Assembly (NCBI GenBank): GCA_950295325.1
Contig: OX485803.1
Coordinates: 73,361,554-73,425,553 of the forward strand
Origin: Polytrichum commune
Taxonomy: Eukaryota > Streptophyta > Polytrichopsida > Polytrichales > Polytrichaceae
DNA length: 64,000 nucleotides
Reading direction: 5' to 3'
Shown here: positions 34,101-46,186 of the stretch, piece by piece
Layout: every line of letters starts with the position of its first letter
Position numbering within the stretch: position 1 is the stretch's first letter
Notes under the pieces: generated by a model
Databases searched by the model: none
Seen by the model: only the letters and a program-made list of their open reading frames with translations
Told to the model about the DNA's origin: nothing
Program-made: the position numbers and the translations under genes

Positions 34101-37080
34101 TTGTTACCAATAATTTGAAAAACGATCTGACCATCTAATATTGTTGCAGGAATGCAAGATTACTCACAAAAGATCTGAACCTTTATCCAGTGTGAGATTT
34201 TCATCAGGATTCAACGTAAGCAGTGGGGTTTGATGGAAGCCATGAAATATTCTTCTGGTATCAAGATTTTTCTGAATTAATTAAATCGAGACTACACGAC
34301 TAAGAAATCAAGGTAGGCATGTTTTGAGCAGTTTAGACAGTGTGCATTGAAATATTTTAAGGACAACAATATTCAGATTTTTAGGGATATTAATTTCAAG
34401 CCCACTCTCAACAGTTGTGTTACAAACTTGCAAGTTATCTGTTCGTAATGTGCTATGGTACTACTTTAGAAATAATATGGACGTTAATTTGATAGTAATC
34501 ACAAAACCATTCATTTTTTTCACTTTATAACACTTACACATAGTGATTCTAGAATACATAATGGATGTAATAAGTCAAAAAGGTTCTAATAAAGAAAAAT
34601 TATCATAAAACAAAGATGTTAAGAATATTTGTTGTTTGGTGTTGTTGGGTGCCACAAGATTGACATAATTGATTTCTTAATTACTACCGGAAGAATTATA
34701 GAATGAGTTCTATGACATTTGAACATTTAATTCAGAACTTATAATATTTTTACGTTCCACTGATGATATGTTTGTGAGGCCTCCTATATCCATTAGAAAG
34801 CACGTATCATAAGTTATATACCAATTAATCCATTTTTATTTTGTAAAATTATGAATTATTTATATGATTGTAGAGAGTCTAATATTAGAACTTACATGCA
34901 TATTATTTATATGATATATTATTATCAAAATAAATTATTTGGTTAATATATTTACATACCTACATGACACAGACAAGTTAGTAAATTTTATAAAATTATT
35001 TGTTTGCCTTGTGCATTGTGTAGCATAAATGGTACACACATTATTTTGTCTTTTAGGCCTTAAGGGAGTTTAACTCCTATGCATTGTCAATTTTTCAATA
35101 GGAAAAAATCCTATAGTATGTTATTGCAAAGCATGTGCAATTCAAAAAGATTTTCTAAAATATTTGTACAAAACAACCTCGTGGAGTACATCATGTTGGT
35201 CAATTTATATGGTGTAAAATGTATACAAAGCTCATGAGACGAAAGATTATATCTAAACTAGTTTTAAGAATCGGTAGAATTTAAGTTTCACCATACTTGC
35301 TTAGAGAATTTTTTTATCCTAGCCATTCATATCTACTAAAGAATTCAAGATCAGTGTCATTGATCTCAAATATTACAATAAAAAAATATTATATGAGTAT
35401 GTAAATTTAAGGAGGATCATGATTAAACATGCTTTGAAAATCTTTACAAATTGATGGAAATTTCTAAAAAAATTAAACATAAAAAAAAATTAGATTATTA
35501 TAGTTAGTCTTACATATTATATTTTCGACAATTTTTGTGAGAATTACACAAATTAAGTATCATTGCTAGAGGACGTACATCAATATTAAGATTATTTTGT
35601 TAAAGTGCGTAGAGCTTCTATGAGATTATTTGGTGATGGTCAAGCTAGTAAAATAGCTAAATGATAGCAGAAATTTTAAAATCGGAGTAGCAAAAAATTC
35701 AAACTATATGATGTGTTGGATCATAATATTATTTATTATTTTATGTGATGATAAATATATTATTATGAATAAAATTATTATTTAGTTACATATTATATCT
35801 TATTATATCTATAATCATATGGTTGTTAGGTAGATCCAATTTTAATCCTAAAATACATAAGTTTTTTTATAAAGTCAAACATATAAATATATATTAATTA
35901 TATAATATATTCTAATATAAATAATAATAAATCTAAATAAGTATTATAACAAGCCAAATAACCAAAAACAACATTCATATGTTTGGTTGAATGATTCGTA
36001 ATGTTTTTGGACTAAGTATATAGTCTGATATATTTTTTGGGTAATTGTCAAATCGAATCTCAATGATTAGAAATTATCTCAAACAGATGGTTCTAATTCA
36101 AATCTCGACGATTTTATTGAACATTTTTGTAGGATATATTTGATTTGATACTTGTTATATAAGATAGCGAGGTAAGAAAATTATAATATTTAATCACAAT
36201 CACTTACTATACTTGTGACATCCGGCTAGTGAATGTTGATGATATTAATAAAATGATGGTCTATCATCACTAAATCTTTTAGTTATTACATTTTTATGGT
36301 GGATTTATATGTATTTTTTTGAATTTGTGACATATTGTATATATGTTCAGAAGTTTCAAATTAAAGGTGCATAGTATATTTAAGTATTAATACATATAAG
36401 AATTGGGCTTGATAAATAATAAGTTTAAAATCTTATTGATATTATATATTATGAAATTTAAACAAAGTGTAATATAAATAAATACATATATTATTTTTTT
36501 AATTATTTTTTTAAATATATATATATATATAATTTATAAACTCCAATTGGACCTCTATGAATGTTATGCCCTAGGAATAAAAATTTCTTAATGTTATTAA
36601 AATATTAACATTATAACAATTTGATAACTCGTTATTTGATAATATTTGAAATTATAATATTTATAAAATAATAACAATTATAAGAGCATTATTTTTAAGC
36701 AAATGACATATATATAGTATTTATATTCAATCGAATATTTAATTAATATCAAATAAACACATCATAATTGAATATGATCAATTGTCTTTTGATAAATCAA
36801 TCATAATGTGGTTTGTAATTTTTTTTGAAGTTGATGCATCTGTTCATGTATTTTATGAATGTATTTTATCTATTACCATTTATTCAACAATAATAAGAAA
36901 AATATTTTTATTGAATATTTGTATATTATATGAACTCATGAAAACCAAATAATAAATTTAAAATAATTATAAAACATAAATATGTGGCAAATTGATATGA
37001 TTATATTGCATTAAAATTACAAATAAAACAAATTAGAGACATCCAATTGCTAGATTGTCATAACTACTTCTTCAAGTCTT
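34101..37080. other. Very AT-rich block, no genes
   Basis: About 3 kb dominated by A and T, with long ATATAT, TTAATTA and AATAAT runs and no open frame of note. The contrast with both flanks is sharp by eye. It may be an old transposon eroded by methyl-C deamination, or a matrix-attachment-type region; no family word survived that I could match. Confidence 0.6.
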
Positions 37081-37084
37081 AGTA

Positions 37085-37300
37085 TACAACCTTTAATTCA
37101 ACTCATACTCGCACTCACACTTGCAACGTCACCCATGAGTATGAGTGTGAGTGTGCGTGTGAGTGTAGAATACAACATAAAGAAATTCAACAGAGAGAAA
37201 CAATATAGCATGTTCAAAAGAAGGAACCGTAGTCTCCTAGAACCAGGGTTGCATATTTGTTTGGTGTCTGCTAATTTGTGAGTGTGAGTGTGAGAAAGAA
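37085..37300. repeat. GTGAGT/ACTCAC-rich repeats with inverted pairing
   Basis: ACTCATACTCGCACTCACAC (about 37098-37117) pairs imperfectly with AGTGTGAGTGTGCGTGTGAGT (about 37143-37163). GTGAGTGTGAGTGTGAG follows at about 37276. No gene seen. Confidence 0.6.
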
Positions 37301-37803
37301 AAGAGAAAGAGGGAGTTTGAGAGTGTTGAAGTTGTTCTTTAATGTTTTGTTGGAGTGAGTGTTGAGAGCAGTGTAGTTGATGAAGTAAGTGGGGCACCTC
37401 ATTAAGAAAATGCACATGGAATTATTTGGCAGCGAACCCGTGGCTTGCGGGCTACGGCGGACGGTCCGCTTTGCCACCTTGTTGCCAGAGGGAGGGCAGC
37501 CTACACAGAACATGAATGGGGTTCATACACTCCACTAGGCAAAGCGGCTGATCCCTGTTCATGTGCGCGGAACTATTACAAAAATCAGGTGAAGCAGGTA
37601 AACAAACTGTTTGGAGACATAAAGCCATTCCTTTGGCTTTGAGTATGAATTGACCAAAAAAACACGCATGGTCGCCTTCCTCTTTGCTCTCGTGCTCACT
37701 GATGACGAGAGGTGGAATACTAATAATATTTTGATCCATTATAGAGACCATCATAGCTACGTAGTTGTTGCTTCAATTACATCTTATAAAACACTTCTAA
37801 TTC
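37301..37803. other. Spacer, locally GC-rich
   Basis: A GC-rich patch at about 37430-37570 stands out against the AT-rich left flank. Frames on both strands (37445-37642 plus, 37452-37754 minus) match no family. Confidence 0.3.
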
Positions 37804-38350
37804 CACTACACCGTTTATGATATTTAGTGTCACATGCGTAATAGTGTCACTTATCCTAATTTGAGGCGTATGCTAGGTTACATTAATAATTAACAACTTC
37901 ATCATAAGTGTCAACTCATGACACTGACGTGCAAGTGCGCTTACTAATATCTTGGCATGAGTATGTTCAATAGCGTTATGAAGTGCATGCCCATGTTCCA
38001 CGATGGTCTCCAAGTTGAGTAAAGTGTAAACACATGACACTTACCAGTAGTATGCTCAAGAATGCCTTTCTCTTGCATACTAAAATGTAAACACATAACA
38101 CTTGTCATTAGTACTCTCAAAACTCTCTTCCCTTGCACACTAAAAACGCAAGACTATCATCTAACATATCCCAATGTACTAACTTAAATGTCATAATGAA
38201 GATTATTTTTTCACTTGAAGAAATTACTTATGCTAACGAATGGAATCATATTGACAATTAGTAGGTGTGACAATTTGAGACCTCTAAACATCTAGTTTAG
38301 GCCCTTCAAAAATAGTATACGTGACACTAAATACCATAAACAGTGTATTG
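37804..38350. mobile_element. CACTA-like MITE, family C, copy 1
   Basis: 547 bp. The left end CACTACACCGTTTATGATAT and the reversed right end CAATACACTGTTTATGGTAT continue in parallel into TTAGTGTCAC, about 30 bp with three mismatches. CACTA-type termini fit En/Spm derivatives. The flanking 3-mers (TTC, AGA) do not match, so the target duplication is lost. Inside, TGTCA/TGACA words repeat. Non-coding. Confidence 0.7.
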
Positions 38351-38519
38351 AGAACGGTTGGATCCTTCCCAAACTACTACACGAAATTAAAATACTCCCA
38401 TGGTAAGCAGTCAACACACAAATGAATTGGCGAACTCCCCTAACCCTCTGAATTAATCAATCGAACTCCAACTTTACTATTAAGTTAGGCCGTGGTGGAC
38501 AAGTGTTGGTGGTGGTGAC

Positions 38520-38921
38520 CAATGATCGGGGAGAACCGGCAGTTAGTTACAAATGAACCGGTTGAGTTTGAGAAATAACCGGTTGAAGTTCAAGACTGTA
38601 GGGAATATATCTGATCATTTTTAGAGGAATCTCTAAAATATACCCCAATTTAATAAAGGAAAACCGGAGGATGTCATCGACATGTAACCAGTTGGACTTG
38701 TAAACCCTAGGATCAATGATCAGGGAGAACCGGCAGTTAGTTACAAATGAACCGGTTGAAGTTTGAAATTGCAGGAAAATTATTGATCATTTTAGAGGAA
38801 TTTATAAAATATACCTCATTTTAATAAAGGAAAACCGGAGGATGTCATCGACATGTAACCGGTTGGACTTGCAAACCCTAGGATCTCAACCGGTTATGCC
38901 CAAAAATCTTCCCAATCACTG
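38520..38921. mobile_element. hAT-type MITE family A, tandem composite of two copies (copy 4)
   Basis: 402 bp flanked by identical 8-bp GTGGTGAC (38512-38519 and 38922-38929). A first copy from 38520 lacks its right 35 bp or so; a second copy starts at 38714 with its own left end (CAATGATCAGGGAGA) and has a small internal deletion. One outer target duplication for both copies means that the pair either inserted as a unit or formed after insertion. Confidence 0.93.
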
Positions 38922-39029
38922 GTGGTGACTATTGAAGGATGAGTCTTACGTCAACTAGGGAAGAGTGCACATCAAGACTATTATACCAATGTTTGACCGG
39001 TATATAGGACACAAGGGCATGGTATCAAC

Positions 39030-39256
39030 CAGTGATCGGGGAGATTTTTGGGCATAATCGGTTGAGATCCTAGGGTTTGCAAGTTTAACCAGTTACATGT
39101 TGACATCCTTCAGTTTTCCTTTATTAAATTGGGGTATATTCTACAAATTCCTCTAAATTGATCAGTAATTTTCCTGCAATCTCGAACTTCAACCGGTTAT
39201 TTTCTCAAACTCAACCAGTTCATCTGTAACTGATTGCCGGTTCTTCCCGATCATTG
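39030..39256. mobile_element. hAT-type MITE, family A, copy 5
   Basis: 227 bp. Starts CAGTGATCGGGGAGA and ends TCTTCCCGATCATTG, with perfect GTATCAAC duplications (39022-39029 and 39257-39264). It lies only about 100 bp from copy 4, in the opposite orientation. Confidence 0.96.
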
Positions 39257-40056
39257 GTATCAACACACAATGTCAACAATGATATCAAGGAACCTAAGTT
39301 AGTGCCCCACCGATCTACCAAGTTTGTAATACCTAAGGTAGATGGGTTTAAATTAAGCCACCTTGCTTTCCAAAACCGGATCACACGAATTTGCAACTTT
39401 GTTTATTCAACCAAAGTTTGTTCTTCGACTGTCTTATGTTATACTGTAGTAATCAACATTCAAAATAGTGTGGAATGTCGATCACAAATTAGTGTCGGTC
39501 AACCTAATTGCACAAAATCATTGTAGAAATTTGAAACTTTCACAGCTTGTCCAGCATCTTGGTCAGCTCAGCTGACTCGTGATAATAGGTTAGTTTAGAA
39601 CTTAGCACTAAGTAAAGATGATAAGTACTCTATTTTAATGCTTGAAATTATACGTAAGGCTCGCATCATGTGAGGGTGGACCCATTCAGTACAGTACCTT
39701 AATTGAAGATATCCGAGGCTTGTTGAGTCCTTTTGTCATGCGTGGCCTAATGTAAGTATATGTAGTGTAACTCGTGCGGGAGGAAGGTCATCATTTACCG
39801 TTGCGTTCACGTGTGAACTTGTTTGAATCTTCGGTTGGAATTTTGGGGGAGAGAGAGAGAGGGAATGGTACTTTCCGTCCCATTAGGGTTTCCGAATTCC
39901 CGGACTTTAGAATCAATTTTATTTCATTCATCCAATGCAAAAGCCCTTCAATAGTGTGTTCCTTTTTTTAGAATTCATTTGACATTCCCATTGTCCAATC
40001 TCTACCTCACCACATCGCTTGCCATTTCAACATTTTGGGGGTGGGGAAGGGTTTGA
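39257..40056. other. Spacer
   Basis: No gene is supported. A short GA microsatellite is at about 39849-39862. Confidence 0.4.
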
Positions 40057-40530
40057 GGGCTACTTCACACATGAGCCAAGAGCCGTCACCATGAAATTGT
40101 GAGAGCCCAAAAGAAAGCGTCCAAAGGCCATCCCAAGACACCTTCCAAATCATGTAGTGTGAAGTCATATGTGGCCGGGTCCTCCACCAAATACTATTTC
40201 AATGAATCTCTATTCATGTGGGTCCTCACGCATGATAAATTAAAATAAACCAATGGTTGTGAGCATTAAGAGTGCCATGGTCTCCCGGTTTTGTGTTAGG
40301 CCTATCTCCAAGAGGTGGTTTTTGAAAATAGTCCAAGTGACTATGAAACACGATCCATTCGATGCCACGTAGGAATTCATGTAAACTTTACATCCATCTT
40401 GCATTAACATACTCCGTTGGTCCCTCAAGCAAAGTGTGAAGCGAACTTGGACCGGCTCCGCCTTTTCCACCAATGAGAGTGCTTGAAGTTTAATGGTCAT
40501 AGGCTCTCAGTCTCGTGTGTGAAGTGGCCC
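40057..40530. mobile_element. Harbinger/Tourist-like MITE, family B
   Basis: 474 bp. Left end GGGCTACTTCACACATGAG; reversed right end GGGCCACTTCACACACGAG. The flanking 3-mers are TGA (left) and TAA (right), a one-base-worn TAA-type duplication. The inner words AAGAGCCGTCACCATGAAAT / GAGAGCCTATGACCATTAAA are also inverted copies. Collinear in part with 13697-14040. Confidence 0.82.
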
Positions 40531-40614
40531 TAAGAGTGTATTTCCGTTCAAAAGTAGAAACATGATGCCATCTTGATACCAACATCTCTAATACTGAACA
40601 TTTAGCTAATAGGT

Positions 40615-41065
40615 GTAGGTGGCGTTGTGGCGGGCACTTCCAACTCCACATATAATTTTGGTCAGTGGATTAAACAAGACAATAACTCTCTCCCCCATAA
40701 TCGGTTGTGCAATCCGAATTATGCTTAATAAACTTATCGTAGAGTCTCATTAGATAGGTGGTAGTAGTCCGAGGGCAAAGAGTCTCTTCATTCAAGTTTG
40801 CTTTTATAGGTAGTTGACATACTTTTACATCTATCTATCTAGAAGTTTTTAGTAAAGAAGTTTTTAAAGTGAACACACATGCTCTTTCAATTGTTTGAAT
40901 AAGCAAACCTATATAAGTATGTTTTGAGCACATACTTCAATCTCATCGTAACACATGTCTTTTTAAGCGTCTATGTTGTCAATTCAAGCCTTGTAAAATA
41001 CCACTTGTATATACTAGGTGTATGATTAAGAAGAGTGAGCCCATAAGGTGCACACACCTTTCCTG
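40615..41065 (+). repeat. Dispersed repeat family D, another copy
   Basis: Starts GGGCACTTCCAACTCCAC and holds CAATCTCATCGTAACACATG, TTTTTAAGCGT and AAGAAGAGTGAGCCCATAAGG, as in the copies at 16246, 24197 and (inverted) 54000. Similarity ends near 41065, which marks the likely edge of the repeat. Confidence 0.7.
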
Positions 41066-43773
41066 ATGTTCAAAGTTTATTTATTCCACGTCTAATCTTA
41101 TCCTTACATAGGTTTACAAGGTGAAAAGGGTGGGTTGTTAATCCAGAATTTATATTCATGAAAAAAAATTATTGTGCCATAAATTTTGATAACAATATTG
41201 TTTTCTTTCCGCTTCTTCATGGTTTCCTTGGTGCAATGCACATATAGGACACCATCGGTGGATGTGTGTAAAATTCCACGAAAATTTCCATAACAACTTA
41301 CGGAACTCTAAGGTAGTATCGTTATCTAAGTAAACCACAAAGGATTATGTTTGAAATGCACATTTGCATTGTGGATCTTGATAGATGAAAGAAGACTTTG
41401 TGTTTAAAGATAGACAACAATGAGGTGTTAACTAATGAGAGCTTACCACTTGGCTATGCTTGGCATTCATGCATGTATGTACTCAAGGACTTTGTCGCTT
41501 CGATTCTTGAAATTTTAATTCCTAACCGACAATAGAAAGAAAATGCTATGAACCCTTCATCATCTATCATCATAATTCCCTTTTGTATTATGCCCACTCC
41601 AAGATATGGCTTAAGTTTACCTGTATTATATTCTTTAGTACAACATGGATTGGGGTTCTTAAGGGTTTAGTGGAGCTTTTAGGGTTAAAGTCAACTCTCT
41701 TCGCATGTGATGTCCAAGACTCCAAATTCCGATACATTCTAAGTTGACCATTCAAGCATCTATACTTTCTTTCATTCACATCTAGATCACACCATGCGAG
41801 TAACGAGATACATACTTCATTGCCATGATCTCGTCCTTGTGGATTCACTCCGGTAATTAAAAAATCAATGTCTTTGTGTCCATTCAAACCTTAGTCCATC
41901 TCTTCACCAAAATTTGAAGGGACACTCTACAAACAAAATCTACAAAATCTACAAAATCTACTCACAAGGTTGGCAATATATAGCAATATTAAGGGCAATC
42001 CTTGCAAGTAAAAAAATCAAGTGTTCCACAATCACACCCACAACATCGTAGGAAGACAATACACGTGTGTTTGGTACTACCCTCGTGGTAGTAACAATCA
42101 TTTTAAGTACATGTTAACACAACGTCGCATGTTCGCAACCCCAAGTTCTTAGGTCTCATACACTTATTGGTCATGTAAACTAACGTCTTATTACCAATTT
42201 GATTGGTCCTTGAAAGTGTCTATTCTATGTCTAACTTGTGTTGGAGTCCAACATGGAGCTACCAATTTTATGGTCTTGACTTGGTCTATTAACATGCATT
42301 TCCGACTCTACATACACTTTGGTTGTTGGATGGGATCTCAAATCATGACCCATGAAGATTGTTTTTATGGCTTTGCCCCAACGTGGGAAGAGACCCAAGG
42401 GTGGTCTTTGAAATGGACCAAAGTTTGGCATCCAATCAGATGCAACCGCATATGATGGTAGCAACTCAATCTTCAAGTGGAGTCCAATTGCGTGTGATTG
42501 TTAATGTAAAATGGTCTCTAAAACGAGCCAAAGTTTGGTCTTGGTCGGAGAGCCAACCAAAATTGGCCACATGCGCAAGAGAATACTAGGCAAAGCACTC
42601 TTGCAACTAGCCACTTGTTCTTAAGTAAGTGGCAAGAACATAGTTGATATGCAAAAATGATAAGAGATCAAAGGTGAGATCAAAGGTGAGGTCAATGTGA
42701 TCAAAGGTGTGATCACATTGACCCTCCCACCTGTGTTAATTTGAACCTATAATGGTGTCCTTATTTTGAGCATGTAGTCCAATCTCATTGTAAAAAAATT
42801 GCTTCTTTTGGTGTTGTTCTTAATCCCTATACGTTTTTGAAATCAAGTATGGGCCTATCATATATTACAATATTTTGAGATGTACGACGTGAATATAGAT
42901 TGTGATGTGACTTTTTGATAGATACTGACTGGTAAGGCATGCATGTGATATTTGGTTATTTTATCTAATCAAATATCTATATTTGATTGTGTGGGTACGG
43001 TGAGGATCAAAGGACAAACACCACAAAGACACACGTTTTAAATATATTGGATTACATACTCAAGTTTTGTTAACTACTCCACACTCATAATGAAAACAAT
43101 CAAGAGAACTTATAAACTCAATTATTAAATCAATAAGCATGCATTTTCAATAACCTTCACTAAATAAAGGGGGGGTGGGGGAGGTTTCTACATTTCAATC
43201 CAATTTTTTTTGCTTATGCTTTGTCGTAGATTTGCTAACGCAATGCATGTGTTGTTGTGGAATATGATCAAGAAAAGTTGGAGGACATGAAAAAATAACC
43301 GAATAACACCCAATACCTTGGTTTCACTTGGTTTGTTGTTTTGTTGATTTGAAATTTTTATTTCTTGGCTGAAACCCACATAAAGATATTTGTAAAGAAT
43401 TTGATGACAATGCCATATCATCAAGTATATAAAGGAATCATGCAATTAAATTGGTATTTAGGTATTCCAGACTTTTGGTGGGTTTGGAATTAAGCAAGCG
43501 GTTTTTGAGGATGCGAACATTTGTGCTTCAAGTGTTGTTATTTGTACTCACCATGTTGCCATTATGTAGGTGGTTGTATATTAAAAGAATGTAAATATGA
43601 TATGCGGAGAAAATTGACATCATAGTGGAGACAATGAGATGACAATGTAATATTAATTTAGTATCAAAATGGCCAAAAAGTTTGAATTTATATATTAAAA
43701 ATAGTTAATTTGTACAAACATGCTAATAGCATTTAAGGGTTAACTACAATCCTTGCCATATACCTCTCAGACA
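41066..43773. other. Intergenic stretch with small repeats
   Basis: No gene recognised. It holds a triple ACAAAATCT repeat at about 41934-41962, a partial family D copy at about 42730-42850 and a hairpin at 42690-42723. A G-rich run is at about 43168-43181. Confidence 0.4.
42690..42723. repeat. Perfect hairpin, 14-bp arms
   Basis: GGTCAATGTGATCA and TGATCACATTGACC are separated by 6 nt. No T-run follows, so it is not a bacterial-style terminator. It follows three GATCAAAGGTGAG units. Confidence 0.8.
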
Positions 43774-44144
43774 TACTACACTAAATATTATTTTTAGTGT
43801 CATCACGGTAACTTTTCTAATGACACTTCTTTTGAAGTTGTTCACACATACTGTCATCCCGATTCACTTTTAGCTCAACCACTTTTGGTATATTGTGCAT
43901 CCTACCATTTATGTAATGAAATATTGTCATGAATGATTGAAATTTAAATGAAAAATCACTTAGTAAGTGAAAATATTTACAACATTGTCAATCTAAATCG
44001 TCCTTTTTTTTTTTTTACTTACAAGGAATGACAAATAATGTTAGGTTTACGTTTAGTGTTGGTGACACTACACGGACGGTTTACATTTAGTATTGAGCAA
44101 GAAAATAAGAATTGGTGACACTAAATACAATACTTAGTGTAGTG
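43774..44144. mobile_element. CACTA-like MITE, family C, copy 2
   Basis: 371 bp. Left end TACTACACTAAATATTATTT, reversed right end CACTACACTAAGTATTGTAT, both continuing into TTAGTGTCA: about 29 bp with four mismatches. It shares the TTTAGTGTCAC inner word with 37804-38350. The flanks ACA/TTC show no duplication. Confidence 0.68.
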
Positions 44145-46186
44145 TTCATAGAGGCCCTCATACCTTACCCTAACCTAGTGTAACCTTAACCCACCCTAAA
44201 GTAATTCCTATTTACCCTAACTCAGGGCAATTTGGCTCCTTGAAAGTGCCATGTATCCGTATCGGTGAGGTGGTTTTGTCCGAATCCTACGTGGAGATAA
44301 ATAGTCCTAGGTGGCAGCCGAGTCGGCAAGGTGTCGGAGCAGGGCGAAAGGGAAGCCGGGGCGGAGGCTGGCGATGGCGCCTCCCTTTTGTCTGCAAGCC
44401 ATTGCAACCTCCCCAACAAGCGCCTTTGATTTGCTTCCGCCCGCGCCTCATCGCCGCTCACATTATCGGCGTCGAAACTTCGTTGGCCGTCTCTGCAGCC
44501 GCGATTTGAGACATATTTCGACATGTTTGGTGAAGAGACGGCGGAGAATTCAGTATTCAAAGGTATCTATCACGTAGCATCGGGAGAAGCGAATGGTCCT
44601 TTGCCATTTTTCTCGCACAATTGATTTCCACACCTCATCAGTTGTATTTACATGTCTCTGTGGTCTTTCTTGGCAATTTTTCTATATCCTTTGTTTCTTT
44701 CCTTTCCATGGCACTCCCTTCCCCTCCATCGGTCGTCCTCCGAGGCCAGATTTTGACGTCTCGTCCTACTAGACGCTCTTTGATTTCGAAGGAGAAGCAG
44801 GGACTCGCACACTTGAGGTTGCTTGCTACTTCTGTTATATTGTTGCTCCTGTGGCATCGGGGTGTTATGGATGCCATTGAAGAGTCGTGGTTAATTTCTT
44901 CGCTGGAATCTTTTTATCCACAATTTGCTGGAAACGTGCGAAGCCGTATTTTGCAGTCCAGATTGCTAAGATATGCGTGCTCCAGTGGAATCTGGTTGAT
45001 CTTGATGCCATTGCGGAGTCTTTGATGATTTCTATCCTGGAATCTTTCATCTACATTTTGCTGGAAACGTTGCGAAGCCGTATTTGCAGTCCAGAATCCT
45101 TCGCTTACGGTCTTGTTGCGTCTAGAGTAACCTGCGGACGCTCGAAGAGCATTCGACGTACATTCGCGTAGACGTGTTGTTGAGCTTTCTCGAGCACTCT
45201 GCTCTGCTCATAGAGGACGCGTTCTCTCTCCTCTCCGCAGTGGCACAGTTCTTGATTGCATCATGCGGACAATAAACGCTCCACTCCTTCCAGATTCTCT
45301 TCGATTGCTCTGCGCCTGCTCAGCTGGAATTGGTCGAGCGAGCAGAGTCCTTCCTCCAATCCAATAGGTTGATGATGCTCTTAGTTCTCGACTTTGTCTC
45401 TTGTCTTCGATGTCGAATTGTTTATCTGACGAGGGAGTGCTTGTGTGTAGAGCTGCGCATGTCTTCAGGATATGCATTTCTGAAGGTAGACTTTAAGATA
45501 CACGGTTGACATTCTCACGTGCGAAGAGGTGTATGTTTTGTCTCAGCATTCTCTTCCAGGCGCTTAGTAATACTAACAGAGTACTCAAGTAATCAATTAT
45601 AATATATCCACGTTTACCTTATGACGCTTATGAAACTTTCTTTTTTGAACAATGTGTTTATTATGATAGACATAGGGGCACTATCAAATACAGGTGTAAA
45701 GAGAGACTTGGAGCTTAATGCTTGGAGCTGCTTTCAACTTGGTCTTTTGATTGCACTGAGAATCACCTGCGACTCATTAGACGGCACTATCTGCAGATAT
45801 ATCGCAGCTGAGTAGATCTATCGCACCAAACAGCAGAGTGCTAGGTTCCCGCAAGTTTTATCAATAGCATTCGTGGTTTTTAATTTTGTTCTATTTTCCA
45901 GTATTTGTTAGGGCCTTCTGCACAGTGATCCCTCTCCGTGGACTCAGGTTAGCATGTCATCTGCGGATCCAGGTGGACGACTTGCAATTTTTTTTCATTA
46001 ATTGGTCGTTTCTCCTTCTTTGCAGATTAATTGTGCCTGATTCTGTTTGACGATTGGAGCTCAATAAAATCCTGAACTCTTTTCTTGTATACATCCGTGT
46101 CACTGACTTTCTCACAAGGTTGGGAAGGCATACATACTGAGGGGAAGATACGGGCGTGATTGATTCCCTTTTAAATTAGGGAATTC
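44145..46186 (+). promoter_or_regulatory. Probable promoter and 5' leader of the EDM2-like gene
   Basis: After plain AT-rich sequence, 44230-44600 turns GC-rich with many CpG (for example GGCAGCCGAGTCGGC), as at plant gene starts. It is followed by about 1.5 kb without a conserved frame before the first recognised coding exon at 46187. A leader with an intron is the simplest reading. Within it 44870-44970 and 45004-45101 are tandem copies (period 134 bp) sharing GCTGGAAACGT and GCGAAGCCGTATTT. Transcription start and TATA box could not be fixed. Confidence 0.45.

Noticed and set aside
42690-42723. Hairpin considered as a terminator
   Set aside because: No T-run follows and the setting is a plant nuclear genome.
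44222-44577. Open frames on both strands in GC-rich sequence
   Set aside because: High GC lowers stop frequency; the region fits a promoter/leader better than a separate gene.
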